A stretch of 64,000 nucleotides of DNA, taken from NCBI GenBank assembly GCA_025403435.1, contig CM046350.1, forward strand, positions 8,343,512-8,407,511, given 5' to 3'. The translations under genes were made by a program, and so were the position numbers. This DNA is from Artocarpus heterophyllus (taxonomy: Eukaryota; Streptophyta; Magnoliopsida; Rosales; Moraceae). The notes under the pieces were generated by a model. That model ran no database searches. It had not been told where the DNA came from and worked only from the letters and a program-made list of their open reading frames with translations. Shown piece by piece: positions 12,639-22,259 of the stretch (its first letter is position 1; the number at the start of each line of letters is the position of its first letter).

Positions 12639-13160
12639 TTATTCCCCATCCAATTTTCTTATGGCTTGACAAACAGGATCTAGAAATACCATATTCCTGA
12701 GGCGTTGTCTTTCCGTATAAAATTTAGGCCAGAGTTTAAAAATAGCTCCTTGAACATATCCACTAGGGTGACCGTGGAGAGGAGGATGGATGCTATCCAA
12801 GTTCTCCTTTGAAAGTCCATCCCTACAAAACCTTATTTTATCCTCTCTATTCGTTGACATATAACCAGGTGAAGTACATTTACCGTTACAATTTTGTCTT
12901 CCACATTTGTTACAAGTGACCACGATGGCACGAGCTCTTCTTTTCATTGCACTACGACTGGTACCTGTTCCTGGTAAACCGACATCTTGACTAAAGTCAC
13001 TCGGACGGATTTTCCCCTCTATTAACATTCTCACATCACAAGGGATGCCAAAACGCATAAGAATCCACAACCGAGTAATTCTAGCCTTGTATTTCTTTCT
13101 AAGAATCTTTTGGGAGAGTGATGGGAAATACTTTCTCAGGTGTTGGTACTTTGGGTCCAT
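12639..13160 (-). CDS. 173-aa basic Cys-rich protein resembling Betaflexiviridae nucleic-acid-binding proteins, carried by copy 1
   Basis: A 173-aa protein with a basic N-terminal third, then GLPGTGTSRSAMKRRARA at residues 61-78 (an Arg/Lys-rich, NLS-like stretch), followed by a putative zinc-binding cluster C83-x2-C86-x4-C91-x3-C95 and a DKIRFCRDG segment at 107-115. This order is what I recall of the small cysteine-rich nucleic-acid-binding proteins of carlaviruses and vitiviruses, several of which suppress RNA silencing. The protein here is longer and its cysteine spacing is not identical. The likeness comes from reading and was not searched. It is not a CCHC gag knuckle. Coding is supported by the same frame staying open in copy 2 with one amino-acid change (P3S). 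Confidence 0.6.
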   Translation of the reverse strand: MDPKYQHLRKYFPSLSQKILRKKYKARITRLWILMRFGIPCDVRMLIEGKIRPSDFSQDVGLPGTGTSRSAMKRRARAIVVTCNKCGRQNCNGKCTSPGYMSTNREDKIRFCRDGLSKENLDSIHPPLHGHPSGYVQGAIFKLWPKFYTERQRLRNMVFLDPVCQAIRKLDGE

Positions 13161-14629
13161 GATGAGATGAAAGAAGAGTAAATAGAAAGGAAAAATTAAG
13201 ATAGTAAATTGCAGAATCCTAGAATTCCTTCTTCTTTTAGAGGAAAAGAAGAATTTCTAATGAAAAAGAAGAGGATTTGCGATTTAGAGAGAAAATAACA
13301 AATTAAGAGAGAAAAAGTGAACTCGGAGAAATAAGGTCTTACGCACAGTAAACGTATATGTAAACAATAATTAAACCACTGTATATGACACGTATAGAGA
13401 CCACGTGGGAGAGACAGTGTGAATCAAACTGATTTAAGATTTGAACTAGGCCCAAATGTTCTAAGTTGAAAATGGTCAGGTTGTTTCGGGCCTTAACACA
13501 TTTAGAACGAGTTAAATAACAAACATAAAATTGAAAACCAATTCGTATGAATCTTAAACCCAATTCAAAGCCCACTATAAATAAAGTTAACTATAAACAA
13601 CAAATCTAATTTAACGACAACAAGGATCTTCCTGAATGATATTTAAAATCATTTCATAACAACACAATCTTCCAGCAACTCAAATAATTTTGTTTTAATC
13701 AAAACCTTATTGAACAATACATACACCGATATGTTATTCCTAATACTCAACATCTATCAATGGATTCATCATCATTGCTACCAAGGGTTTAGAATGTGAC
13801 TAACCTTGAAATCAATACGATTTACGTCTTTCAACGTAGACCATATCAACGAACAAAGACACTAGATGTTACTACTTAAGAACATCTACAATCCCCATAA
13901 TTCTACTCATACAATATATAATTTCCTCATATAACAAAACCTTAGGTAACCAAAAGATTCACTGATACACTTAAATACAATGTACGTAACGAAATATTCC
14001 AATTTTGAGATTCATGCATTCTAGACTTTACACAGTCTCAACAGACCAAAAGTCTAACATTTATCTCTCTCAAGATTCAATACCATGATTCCCAACTTAT
14101 ATCATATTCCTCAAATATATAGAACTTTTAAGAAAAGACATTGACACTTATGTGCTCCATCGAATCCACACATAATCATTACTTAGGTTTGAATCAATTA
14201 CGAAAAATTTGGCATATCTATGTCAAACTTTAAAATCAATAAATCAAGCCTTATATTTCTTATTGTTTTTCACGAGACAAAAGGCTATTAAATCCTCGTA
14301 TCTACACGAATTTCTCATCGTTTATACGAATTAAATATGCTTATAGATCCAAATATTATACGAATCTCTCATAAGCATTCTACTTATAAACTCATTCCAT
14401 ATAATTATCATTCCCTTATAACTATTAATACTTTCCTTCTATATAATTATTGTACTCATATAACTATTGATATTTTCATTCTATGGCCTTTCCATGTTAC
14501 ATCCTTCTAGACTGTATAAATCAATGTGAAGGTTCATTTTGATGATGACAATGAAAATTCAGCTTCAAAACCATCTCAAAAATATATTTTTTTAAAGTGG
14601 TGCTACACTCCCTAGGTTAACCGAACCTA
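13161..14629 (-). other. Long leader region of copy 1
   Basis: About 1.47 kb between the primer-binding site and the Cys-rich gene, where an autonomous element would start gag. It is AT-rich and I find no gag motif, zinc knuckle or long open frame. Short frames such as 13339-13575 are not convincing. Confidence 0.6.
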
Positions 14630-14642
14630 GGCTCTGATACCA
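14630..14642 (-). other. tRNA-iMet primer-binding site of copy 1
   Basis: On the - strand it reads TGGTATCAGAGCC, complementary to the 3' end of plant initiator tRNA-Met, 7 nt from the LTR end. It fixes the element's orientation as -. Confidence 0.93.
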
Positions 14643-14649
14643 AAAATTC

Positions 14650-16615
14650 TGTAACGCCCCTATATGGGGGTTAACAGTTTTTAATGAGATAAAATAAAAA
14701 TAAATAATAAAAGTAAAACCTTAAAAATAAAATTTGCCCGGGACTTAAATAAAAACTCTCAACTCAAAAATAAAAATATAAACGACAAATAAACCACAGT
14801 TTTAATGTAGCACCTTAAATTTAATAATATAAACTGTTGTCATCATCATTTTAACCCTCAACACATTATAATTACAGTCACAGAAAGTAACAATTGATGC
14901 TTACATTATCATGAAGAACATTCTTTACAATTGAGCAGTCCCAATGTAATATAGTTACATCGCTTCCTCAACTATATTTCTCGTAGCCACCTCACACTTA
15001 GTGAGTCCTGAAAAGATAAAAATATAAGGGTATGAGCAACACTATGCTCAGTAGAGAAAACCATTACTCACCTCTATCATTACCACATTAAAATCTGCAT
15101 GGTTAGTAAGTTACATCATATTCCAGATTATGAGGTTTATTATGATCACATCTTATGGATACCGTAGTTAATCATTACCAAGTGTCATAATTACACATTT
15201 ATACAAATATTAACAATCATCATTGTTCCTAGGTATCCATATTAAATTGAGTATCACTCAACTCATCGAAACCCAAATGGGCGCACTTGATCACCCTATA
15301 AACATTCCAAGGGTGTTCCGGTGAGGGGACATCAAGCCCCGAGTCCTCACCAAATCGATTCCTGTACAGTGTGTTCTGGGACTTTCAACCCAAGGAAGCG
15401 TCATCGCCTTCCCCCTATTTTACCTTTTAGGGTATTCATGCCCAAGGACGTAACCGTCGCCCTTTTCATGTCTCACAATTTCTCTATATTAAATCATTAT
15501 TAATAGAGTTAATTTTCCTAACCATGCTTCTCAATTTATAACATGTGTCAATTCATTATGTTCCTCGCCGTACAATACAAGACGAGTCCATGTCATAGTT
15601 TCATATGTGATACACATATAATATCAGTTCAACATAGATATATATATATTGCAGCAAAACAATCAATTTTAATTCTATAAAAACCTCACAAAAGATGAGT
15701 AATAGAATCCCTACCTTTTAAGCTTATCAACAGTCTCTTAATCCTGGAATCAATTAACGTTAGCTCCATACTCCCTTGATCCTAAGGCGTGCATAAGGAC
15801 AATTAAAACTAAAGCACAACATACAACTACATTCATAAAATTCATTTTAATTTAATCTTAGAATTTCAAGAAATAACCACTGCCCATAGAGGTATTACAA
15901 AGTTTAACAATATAAATTTTCTGTCTAGGGCATATACACTTAGACTTCATACATATGCTCCAAAATAGCAACAAACATATACTTAGGTTTAAGAACGCAA
16001 ATTTGAATAATCCTTTAGTATAAAAGAAAATTTATAAATGAAAGACTAAATTTGTTCATAAGATTCTAACCTCAGATTATGGTTAGTTGGAAGCTTGAAA
16101 TGGCTTCAAAACAGGTTCCTTTACTTCGGTATGACTGAAATTCTTGCTCAAATGGAGGTGATGGTGGCTGATTTTTATGGCTGCCTTGAAGAAGTTCTCT
16201 AAGTATTTTGCTTCAGCAAAGAAATGAGAAGAAGAGTGTGGGAACCGTGGAAGAGAAAGGAAGAAAAGATGAAATCTTTGAAGAGAAGTGATAGAAACAA
16301 TTATAGAGGAGACATGTTGAAGCATGTCACGGAGGAAATAAAGAAAATGAGGGTCAAGAGTAGTTGGAAAAGATATCCTTATGTCTCATCTAAAGACTTT
16401 AACACACATAATGCCAATATGACATTTTTGAGATTTATTAGAAGTTCTAAGGCTTTTTAGTAATCATACTAAATAAATATAGGAGAATTTTAGAAAACTT
16501 AAAAATAGATAAAAATAAATATTATAAAATAAATTTAAATGAAGCAATTTTTTTTTATACATTAAAAATTAATTTAATTACCTCAATACCCGTTAGGAGA
16601 ATAACGGGTGTCACA
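14650..16615 (-). repeat. Copy 1 LTR (5' LTR in element sense)
   Basis: 1966 bp, with no difference seen by eye from the partner LTR at 8425-10390. It is followed by the TTATG duplication. Confidence 0.95.
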
Positions 16616-19302
16616 TTATGAAACCCAATATCCCAAATATATATTTCATAATTATCAACTCCAACACTACTCCACTAAAAGATTGGAGCTGCACTCTCGA
16701 ACTATATAGAATTACGAAGCTCGTATAGCTAAATCTCCATGACATATCATAGTGTATTGTATCCCCATAGGACTATTCATAATCGGCTTAAGGACAAGTT
16801 CTGTCTTACCTTTCTAATTATTTTTATCTTACGTTCCATTATCTCACCATAAGAAAACTTACCATCTAAAGACAGTATACCATTCGGTTACACTTATGTA
16901 TCCAAATGTTGAGTACTTTAGTTTTTCAATTACAAGATAATGCATATAAGAGGATATCACTACTCCTAAAGAGGAGCTATGGATTCCATATCTATGAATA
17001 ATATGTCTACGCTATCAAGAGTCATGCCTCCAACGTACCGGCATGCATACCACTATTAAAATATGGGTGTCACCCTTTGGTACATCAAAAGACACAAGTC
17101 AAGACAACATGCCCACTATTCATTTCAGGATTAAGATACAATACAAATGATTGTCTAAAGTGAATCGATTTGTCGAGACAGAATTACTAATCCAAATTAA
17201 TTTACTTTATGTCTTGATCCAACACATCATCACCTATGACAATGTGCCAATGTTTCTATTCGTAGAGTTCACCTCTGATGGTCAAGATAAACTATCTTCC
17301 GTTAGGGATATAGACAACATAACAATCTTTACATGAATAAAACACTCAACTTTATTCCCTCGATTGCTGATCTTATGATTTAGACTGTCACCTTAAGAAT
17401 CGTGTTTTTCGCATAATCTATCCATCATATGCCTAATTCTTAAAGGCTTAGACCGACAGTCTTAGACTATTATTTAATTAACATACATTCAACAAATATG
17501 AACAAAAAGAGGACAAGATTTGGTATATTAATAATAAATAAATTCTTTATTGATAAAAATGTCTCCAAAAACGTATTATATTTTCTCCTTAGGGCATACA
17601 CGTCTAACACCAATATGTTCGGTGGGTGATGAGTTTGCCTACCTCAATTTTTAGAAAAAGTCACCGGTATCATAGAATTTATGGCCGTCGAAGTTCGAGA
17701 AAGAGAGGGCTGATTTTGGGGATTTCTAACCTCATTTGCTGAAATTGACACCGCTAATGAACTCACGAGGGTCGATTTAGGTGGGTTAGGTCTGAGGCTA
17801 GCTGCCAGCAGAGTCAGGTCACCACCAGTCAATACCAATCAAACTTGGTCAATGCTGGTTAAACGGTCGACACTAGTCAAACTGCTCAAATTTGGTCAAA
17901 GGTGATCAATAGTTGACCCGACCTCCTATTGATGATCCGAGACCACCTCCTAACTCGTTTTGACGTTCCAGATACAAACGTGACCTTTATTTGGGTTAAT
18001 TCAATTTCATTAAAAATCATCCAATATTGAATGTATGCAAACAAGGGCACATTAAATCGATGGAATAGAAACCTAAACTAGTAGTTATTGCTTTAGAAAT
18101 CTCCATAAGTCATTCCTAGCCGTCCACATTTCCTTTAGGACCCATTTTGAAGTAGAGATTCCATTATTCAACTTTTGTGAGATTTTATTTAATTAAATTA
18201 ATGATTTAATTTTTCCAATATATATATATATATAGATATCATTTTGTCGTTATAATTATATGAATATTATATAGATAATTGTGCAGACCCATCTTGTAAT
18301 GTACAACATGGTCGGAATTGATTTTGACATAACGTGATGCATAAAGCATGGTTAGGTTAATGGACTTTTGTGTACTAGTGAGGAATTAAAATACAATAAT
18401 GTAACATGTAGAGATATAGATTAAGAGTATATAAGCACAATATAAAATGAATAAAAATGTGTAATGTAAACAGGACAATGCTTACGTCTTTAGGTTCAAA
18501 ACCCTAAAAAGGAAAAATAGGAGGTGGCAATGGCGTTCCTTTGGGTTGAAAGTCCTAGAATACACTGTACAGGAATATAACTTAGTAACAATGTGGGACA
18601 ACAAGTACTTTCACTTAACTACTTGATAATCGATATAGTGTATTATCACCCTACAGGAAAATTGAATATAAAATAATATATAAATGATAATGGATATGTG
18701 GATGCTATATAATCTTGTTGTAATATATGTATATATATGTTATACAAACATGGTAATTATCAAGCATCTACTAGTTATGGACATAATGGGCTTGTTAAGA
18801 TTTATTAATGATGTATTGATGAATAAGCTAACCATGCAGGTTCAATATGGTAAGTAATAAAACCAAAGGTTGAGTAATAGTTTCCCTTTTGAGCATGTTG
18901 CCACTCATTCTTTTATATTTTCATCTTTTCAGGATTATAAAGTGTGAGATGCCAACAAGAAAAAATAGTTAAATAAACTATGTAGCTACATCCAATTGGA
19001 ACTGCTTCAGTTGTTAAGAATGTTCCTCATTGTGATGTAAACATCATATGTTTCTATATGTAACTGTATTAAGCTGTCTTGAGGGTTGAAATAATAATGA
19101 TGACTAATTTATAATATTAAATTAAATGTGCTATATTAAACTGTAGTCTTCTTGTTTTGTATATATATTTTTTTAAATTTGAAACTTCTTGTTGAAGTCC
19201 CGGGTAAATTTTTTTAAGTTTTAGAAGTTTTATTTTATTTTATTATCTTTTCATTTAATTAATTAAAAACTACTAACCCCTACTTAAGGGCATTATAGGA
19301 AT

Positions 19303-22058
19303 ATTATTTTACATTTGTCTCTTCTATAGATTATGGGCACCCTTAAAAGTTACCTCAAAATCGATTGTCAACCTTTGACAAGATTGTTTTTAATTTTTGT
19401 ATATTATCATTAAATAAGTCAATGCTTGAAATGAAGCCTACATGATATATATGGTCGGCTTCTTCAACATCGCAAAGGGTTAGATCTCAATCCACAAATT
19501 TAAGTCTACAAAACTATATTTAAATTGCTTATTTAAATAAAAACAAGAACATAATCAACTAAACATGAAAAAAAATATAGAAACCGGCCATTAAGGAAGC
19601 ACTAATCTCTCTTGTTAATGCAAAACCAATTTTTCTAAACAATTATTATATATAATTAGAAATGGCAACTGTGGTTAGCACAAAAGGTCAGTGTTTGAAA
19701 TTCAGAAAACAATGAGTAGTCATTAATTATATGGTTTATTTTCAATCAAACTAAGAAACTGTTGGAGGTGTTTGGCAAGTTAGTTGAACTAAAGTATTTT
19801 TAAGTATAAACACTATAATATATGAGAGCTTTATATTATGTCTTTTTACTGTAACTGCTAAGAGCTTCATTGTGTTTTTTCCAACAAACATTTTAAACAC
19901 ATGCAAGAAAAAAAAAATGAAACATTAATGATTTCTCAACTACTTCCATCATTTTGACTCTAACGACGCACAACTACAGGGTGATTCTCCACACGTGAAA
20001 ATCAGAGTGATTCTCCACACGTGAAAATCAATGGATCAATAGGGTATCTATCATTGTCTTAAGTTTAGTAATTATACCGTTAATCATTTCTTGAAAGCCA
20101 TTTGTAATTGAAGAAATAATAATTAATTGAACACAATTTTTATTAAATTGTAAACCCGGGATTCCCTCCTGCTCATACACGTGTCAGTGTAGCCACGCTC
20201 CTGAATTTGAAATGGCCTTTTTTTTTTGGGATTAAAATTATTCAACTTGTTCTGTAATTGGCAAGCATTCAAGGATTGTGGAATGTCATGATCGATGGGT
20301 TACTTATGCCATGTCTACTTGGTATTTGTTTTCCGACATTCCAAAACTTTGCCTCCCAACCGCCCGCGCGTACATATACTTAAACAACTATTTAAGTCGT
20401 TCAATATATTGTAATTTGTTGATATATTTGAGAATAATTATTTCTTGCATTAATCTCTGCCTTACAATATATATACATATTTATATATATGTATATATAT
20501 AGTGCTTATTAATGATCAACTTGCCGGCTTTAATGAGTTCTCTGTGTTTTCATATTTTCCTCTTATTTTATATGATTAGCTATACCAATCCATACGTAAT
20601 TAAGCTAATGACATTCGATTATTGCCATTGTTTTTTCATCAATGAAAAAATCGCAAGCCAAAATCTAAACTCATGCAAAATAGAGTTATTATGTTGTATC
20701 ATAAACTGTTCACTTTTTGCATATAATACACATTAAATTTTGAAATTATTAGTAATTAAAGTCTAATAGCTATTTTTAATTTTCGTTAAGTACTCTTTTT
20801 GAGCTTTAATTTTTTTTCTCTTAAAATGACTAGTTTTGCCCTTAAAAAAACTCACTTTTGAATTTTGTGACCAAAATTGTCCATACTTTTTAATGCTTGT
20901 TAGCTATTGGACCTCAATTGCTAATGATTTCAAAATTCAAAGTATATTTTGTCAAGATTGAATGTTAGGAGTGTATCATGAAAAAAGAATAGTTTAGGAT
21001 GTAACAGTGCAATTTACTCTGTAGAATATTGATGTATAGGGATCTGCGTACATAATTAAAGAGCTAAAAATGTAGTCGTAATTTTAAATTGCTTTCAATT
21101 TACCTATTTTGAAATCTAAAAGTTCTTTGATTACTAAATATAATTGCACCAAAAAACCAGTAGAAATATAGATATTATTTATGTGACATTTAAGAAGGTA
21201 GTTTAAATCATAAATTCGTGTTTTCTCACGTAAAATTTAAATTTTTAATCAACTTTGATTGAAAATTTTAGTTTGAACCATGCTTTCAAAATGCCTATTA
21301 GTGTGTGTAGTATGGTACACTAATATGAATTACTAAACGTACAACATTTACCTTAATTAGTTATACCATGGATTCACATTTTACGACAACAGATTAAAAT
21401 TAGAATCAAGTAGACCACTAATAACGAATATTAATATTTTTCCACTCAGAACAGTCCAGACTCCCTTGTTAGGGTACAAACCCTATTTTAAGGAAGTAGG
21501 GTCCTAAGAAGCATTTGTTTATGGCTAGCTGAAAGCCATAACACACCAGCTTTTCCGTGTCCCACTTTTATAAAAAAGCAAAAGCAGGAATAAAATAAAG
21601 ATACTCACAAAAAAGAAGAAAAAAAAAAATAGAGAGAGATAGGGAGAGAGAGAGATGGGGAAAGAGACCAGAGAAATAACTTAATACAAAGTTTCTGAAC
21701 CCCACTTCTGTATAAAATTCTTTTAGATCACAGGATTAAGCTTCTTCAAGCTCGATATCTTCTGAAAGAGAAACAGTAGTACTACTACTGCTACTACTGA
21801 TCACAAAAGCTTTTGCAAAAGCTGTTTTCGGTGTGCAAATTTACTTACATAGAAATGAATGTTATAACAAAGTAGTGCAAAAAAGAGAGAGAGAGAGAGA
21901 GATACAAAGGAAAGGAGAAAAAGGACGGTTTTTTTTTAGATCCCTTTTTGTGGGTTCGTTTGCAAGTCATGAATATCATTATTTGAGACTTTTTTTTTTT
22001 CTTTCTCCTTGAGGTTATAATTAGCAATTAGTTGCTCAGTAGTACTGAGAGACGACAG
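19303..22058. other. Intergenic region and promoter side of the bHLH gene
   Basis: AT-rich DNA with no recognisable gene. It holds a short inverted-repeat element near 19768-19895, a 24-26-bp tandem duplication containing two CACGTG boxes (19981-20030), a TA-rich run near 20465-20502, and GA tracts at 21630-21655 and 21885-21902 in what is probably the bHLH leader. Confidence 0.55.
19981..20030. promoter_or_regulatory. Tandem duplication carrying two G-boxes
   Basis: The unit GTGATTCTCCACACGTGAAA plus ATCA occurs twice in succession. Each unit contains the palindromic G-box CACGTG, a bHLH/bZIP binding core. It lies about 2 kb upstream of the bHLH gene. Its function is not shown. Confidence 0.5.
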
Positions 22059-22227
22059 ATGATGGCTGGAAACCCTAACTGGTGGAACATGTATCCACCG
22101 GCTCTCTTTCCTCCTCAAGTTCTCGCTAATGGATCTCCGTCTTCTTCAGTTATCCCTTTCATGAATTCTTTGCCTGATCACCATGTCCAAGACCCTCCAC
22201 AGTCCTGGAGCCAACTACTTTTGTAAA

Positions 22228-22259
<32 letters not shown>

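Larger units (their letters stand above)
8425..16615 (-). mobile_element. LOG-carrying non-autonomous LTR retrotransposon, copy 1
   Basis: A complete element of 8191 bp with two 1966-bp LTRs that look identical by eye, target duplication TTATG (8420-8424 and 16616-16620), a primer-binding site next to the right LTR and a polypurine tract next to the left LTR. Both signals put the element on the - strand. The 4.26-kb interior shows no protease, reverse transcriptase or integrase. It carries the LOG-like gene (11345-12034) and the Cys-rich gene (12639-13160), both in the element's sense direction. The AAGGGGGGTAGAGC tract and the tRNA-iMet site resemble Ty3/gypsy chromovirus ends, so mobilisation by such an element is a reasonable inference. 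The identical LTRs point to a very recent insertion. Confidence 0.95.
7571..17609 (-). mobile_element. Copia-like solo LTR inserted in the old solo LTR and itself interrupted by copy 1
   Basis: It begins TGTTGGAAAA and ends TCTAACA on the + strand, flanked by the perfect 5-bp duplication CCAAT (7566-7570 and 17610-17614). Without copy 1 and its duplication it is about 1843 bp. On the - strand it reads TGTTAGACGTGTATGCCC...TTTTTCCAACA, a style common in Ty1/copia LTRs, with a TATA box (TATAAAAAGGGAG) covering 7961-7970, which places the promoter in the last third as expected for U3-R-U5. The first and last few hundred bases do not resemble each other, so it is one LTR and not a complete element. 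The copia assignment is inference from termini only. Confidence 0.78.
6804..19297 (+). mobile_element. Old diverged solo LTR of the LOG-carrying retrotransposon family, interrupted by two nested insertions
   Basis: The flanks are the same 5-bp word GGAAT (6799-6803 and 19298-19302). Removing the nested insert 7571-17609 and its 5-bp duplication leaves about 2450 bp, close to the 2425-bp LTR of copy 2. Homology to the reverse complement of that LTR is readable across the whole unit. Examples are the GAGAGGAACAAAA block near 7282, the GGTCAA-rich block at 17735-17965 (seven W-box cores in copy 2), the segment around 18520-18570 next to CACTGTACAGGAAT, the R/U5 part at 18930-19140, and the end at AACCCC...GGGCATTATA. 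Its ends are TGTAAC...TTATA where the family has TGTGAC...TTACA. The LTR reads on + while the three full copies read on -. No internal region or second LTR is seen, so I call it a solo LTR. Confidence 0.85.

Noticed and set aside
12639..13160. Retroviral gag nucleocapsid for the Cys-rich protein
   Set aside because: The cysteine pattern C-x2-C-x4-C-x3-C lacks the histidine of a CCHC knuckle, and no capsid-like region precedes it.
13339..13575. 78-aa frame in the element leader (longer in copy 3)
   Set aside because: No motif, its length varies between copies, and it lies in AT-rich leader sequence.
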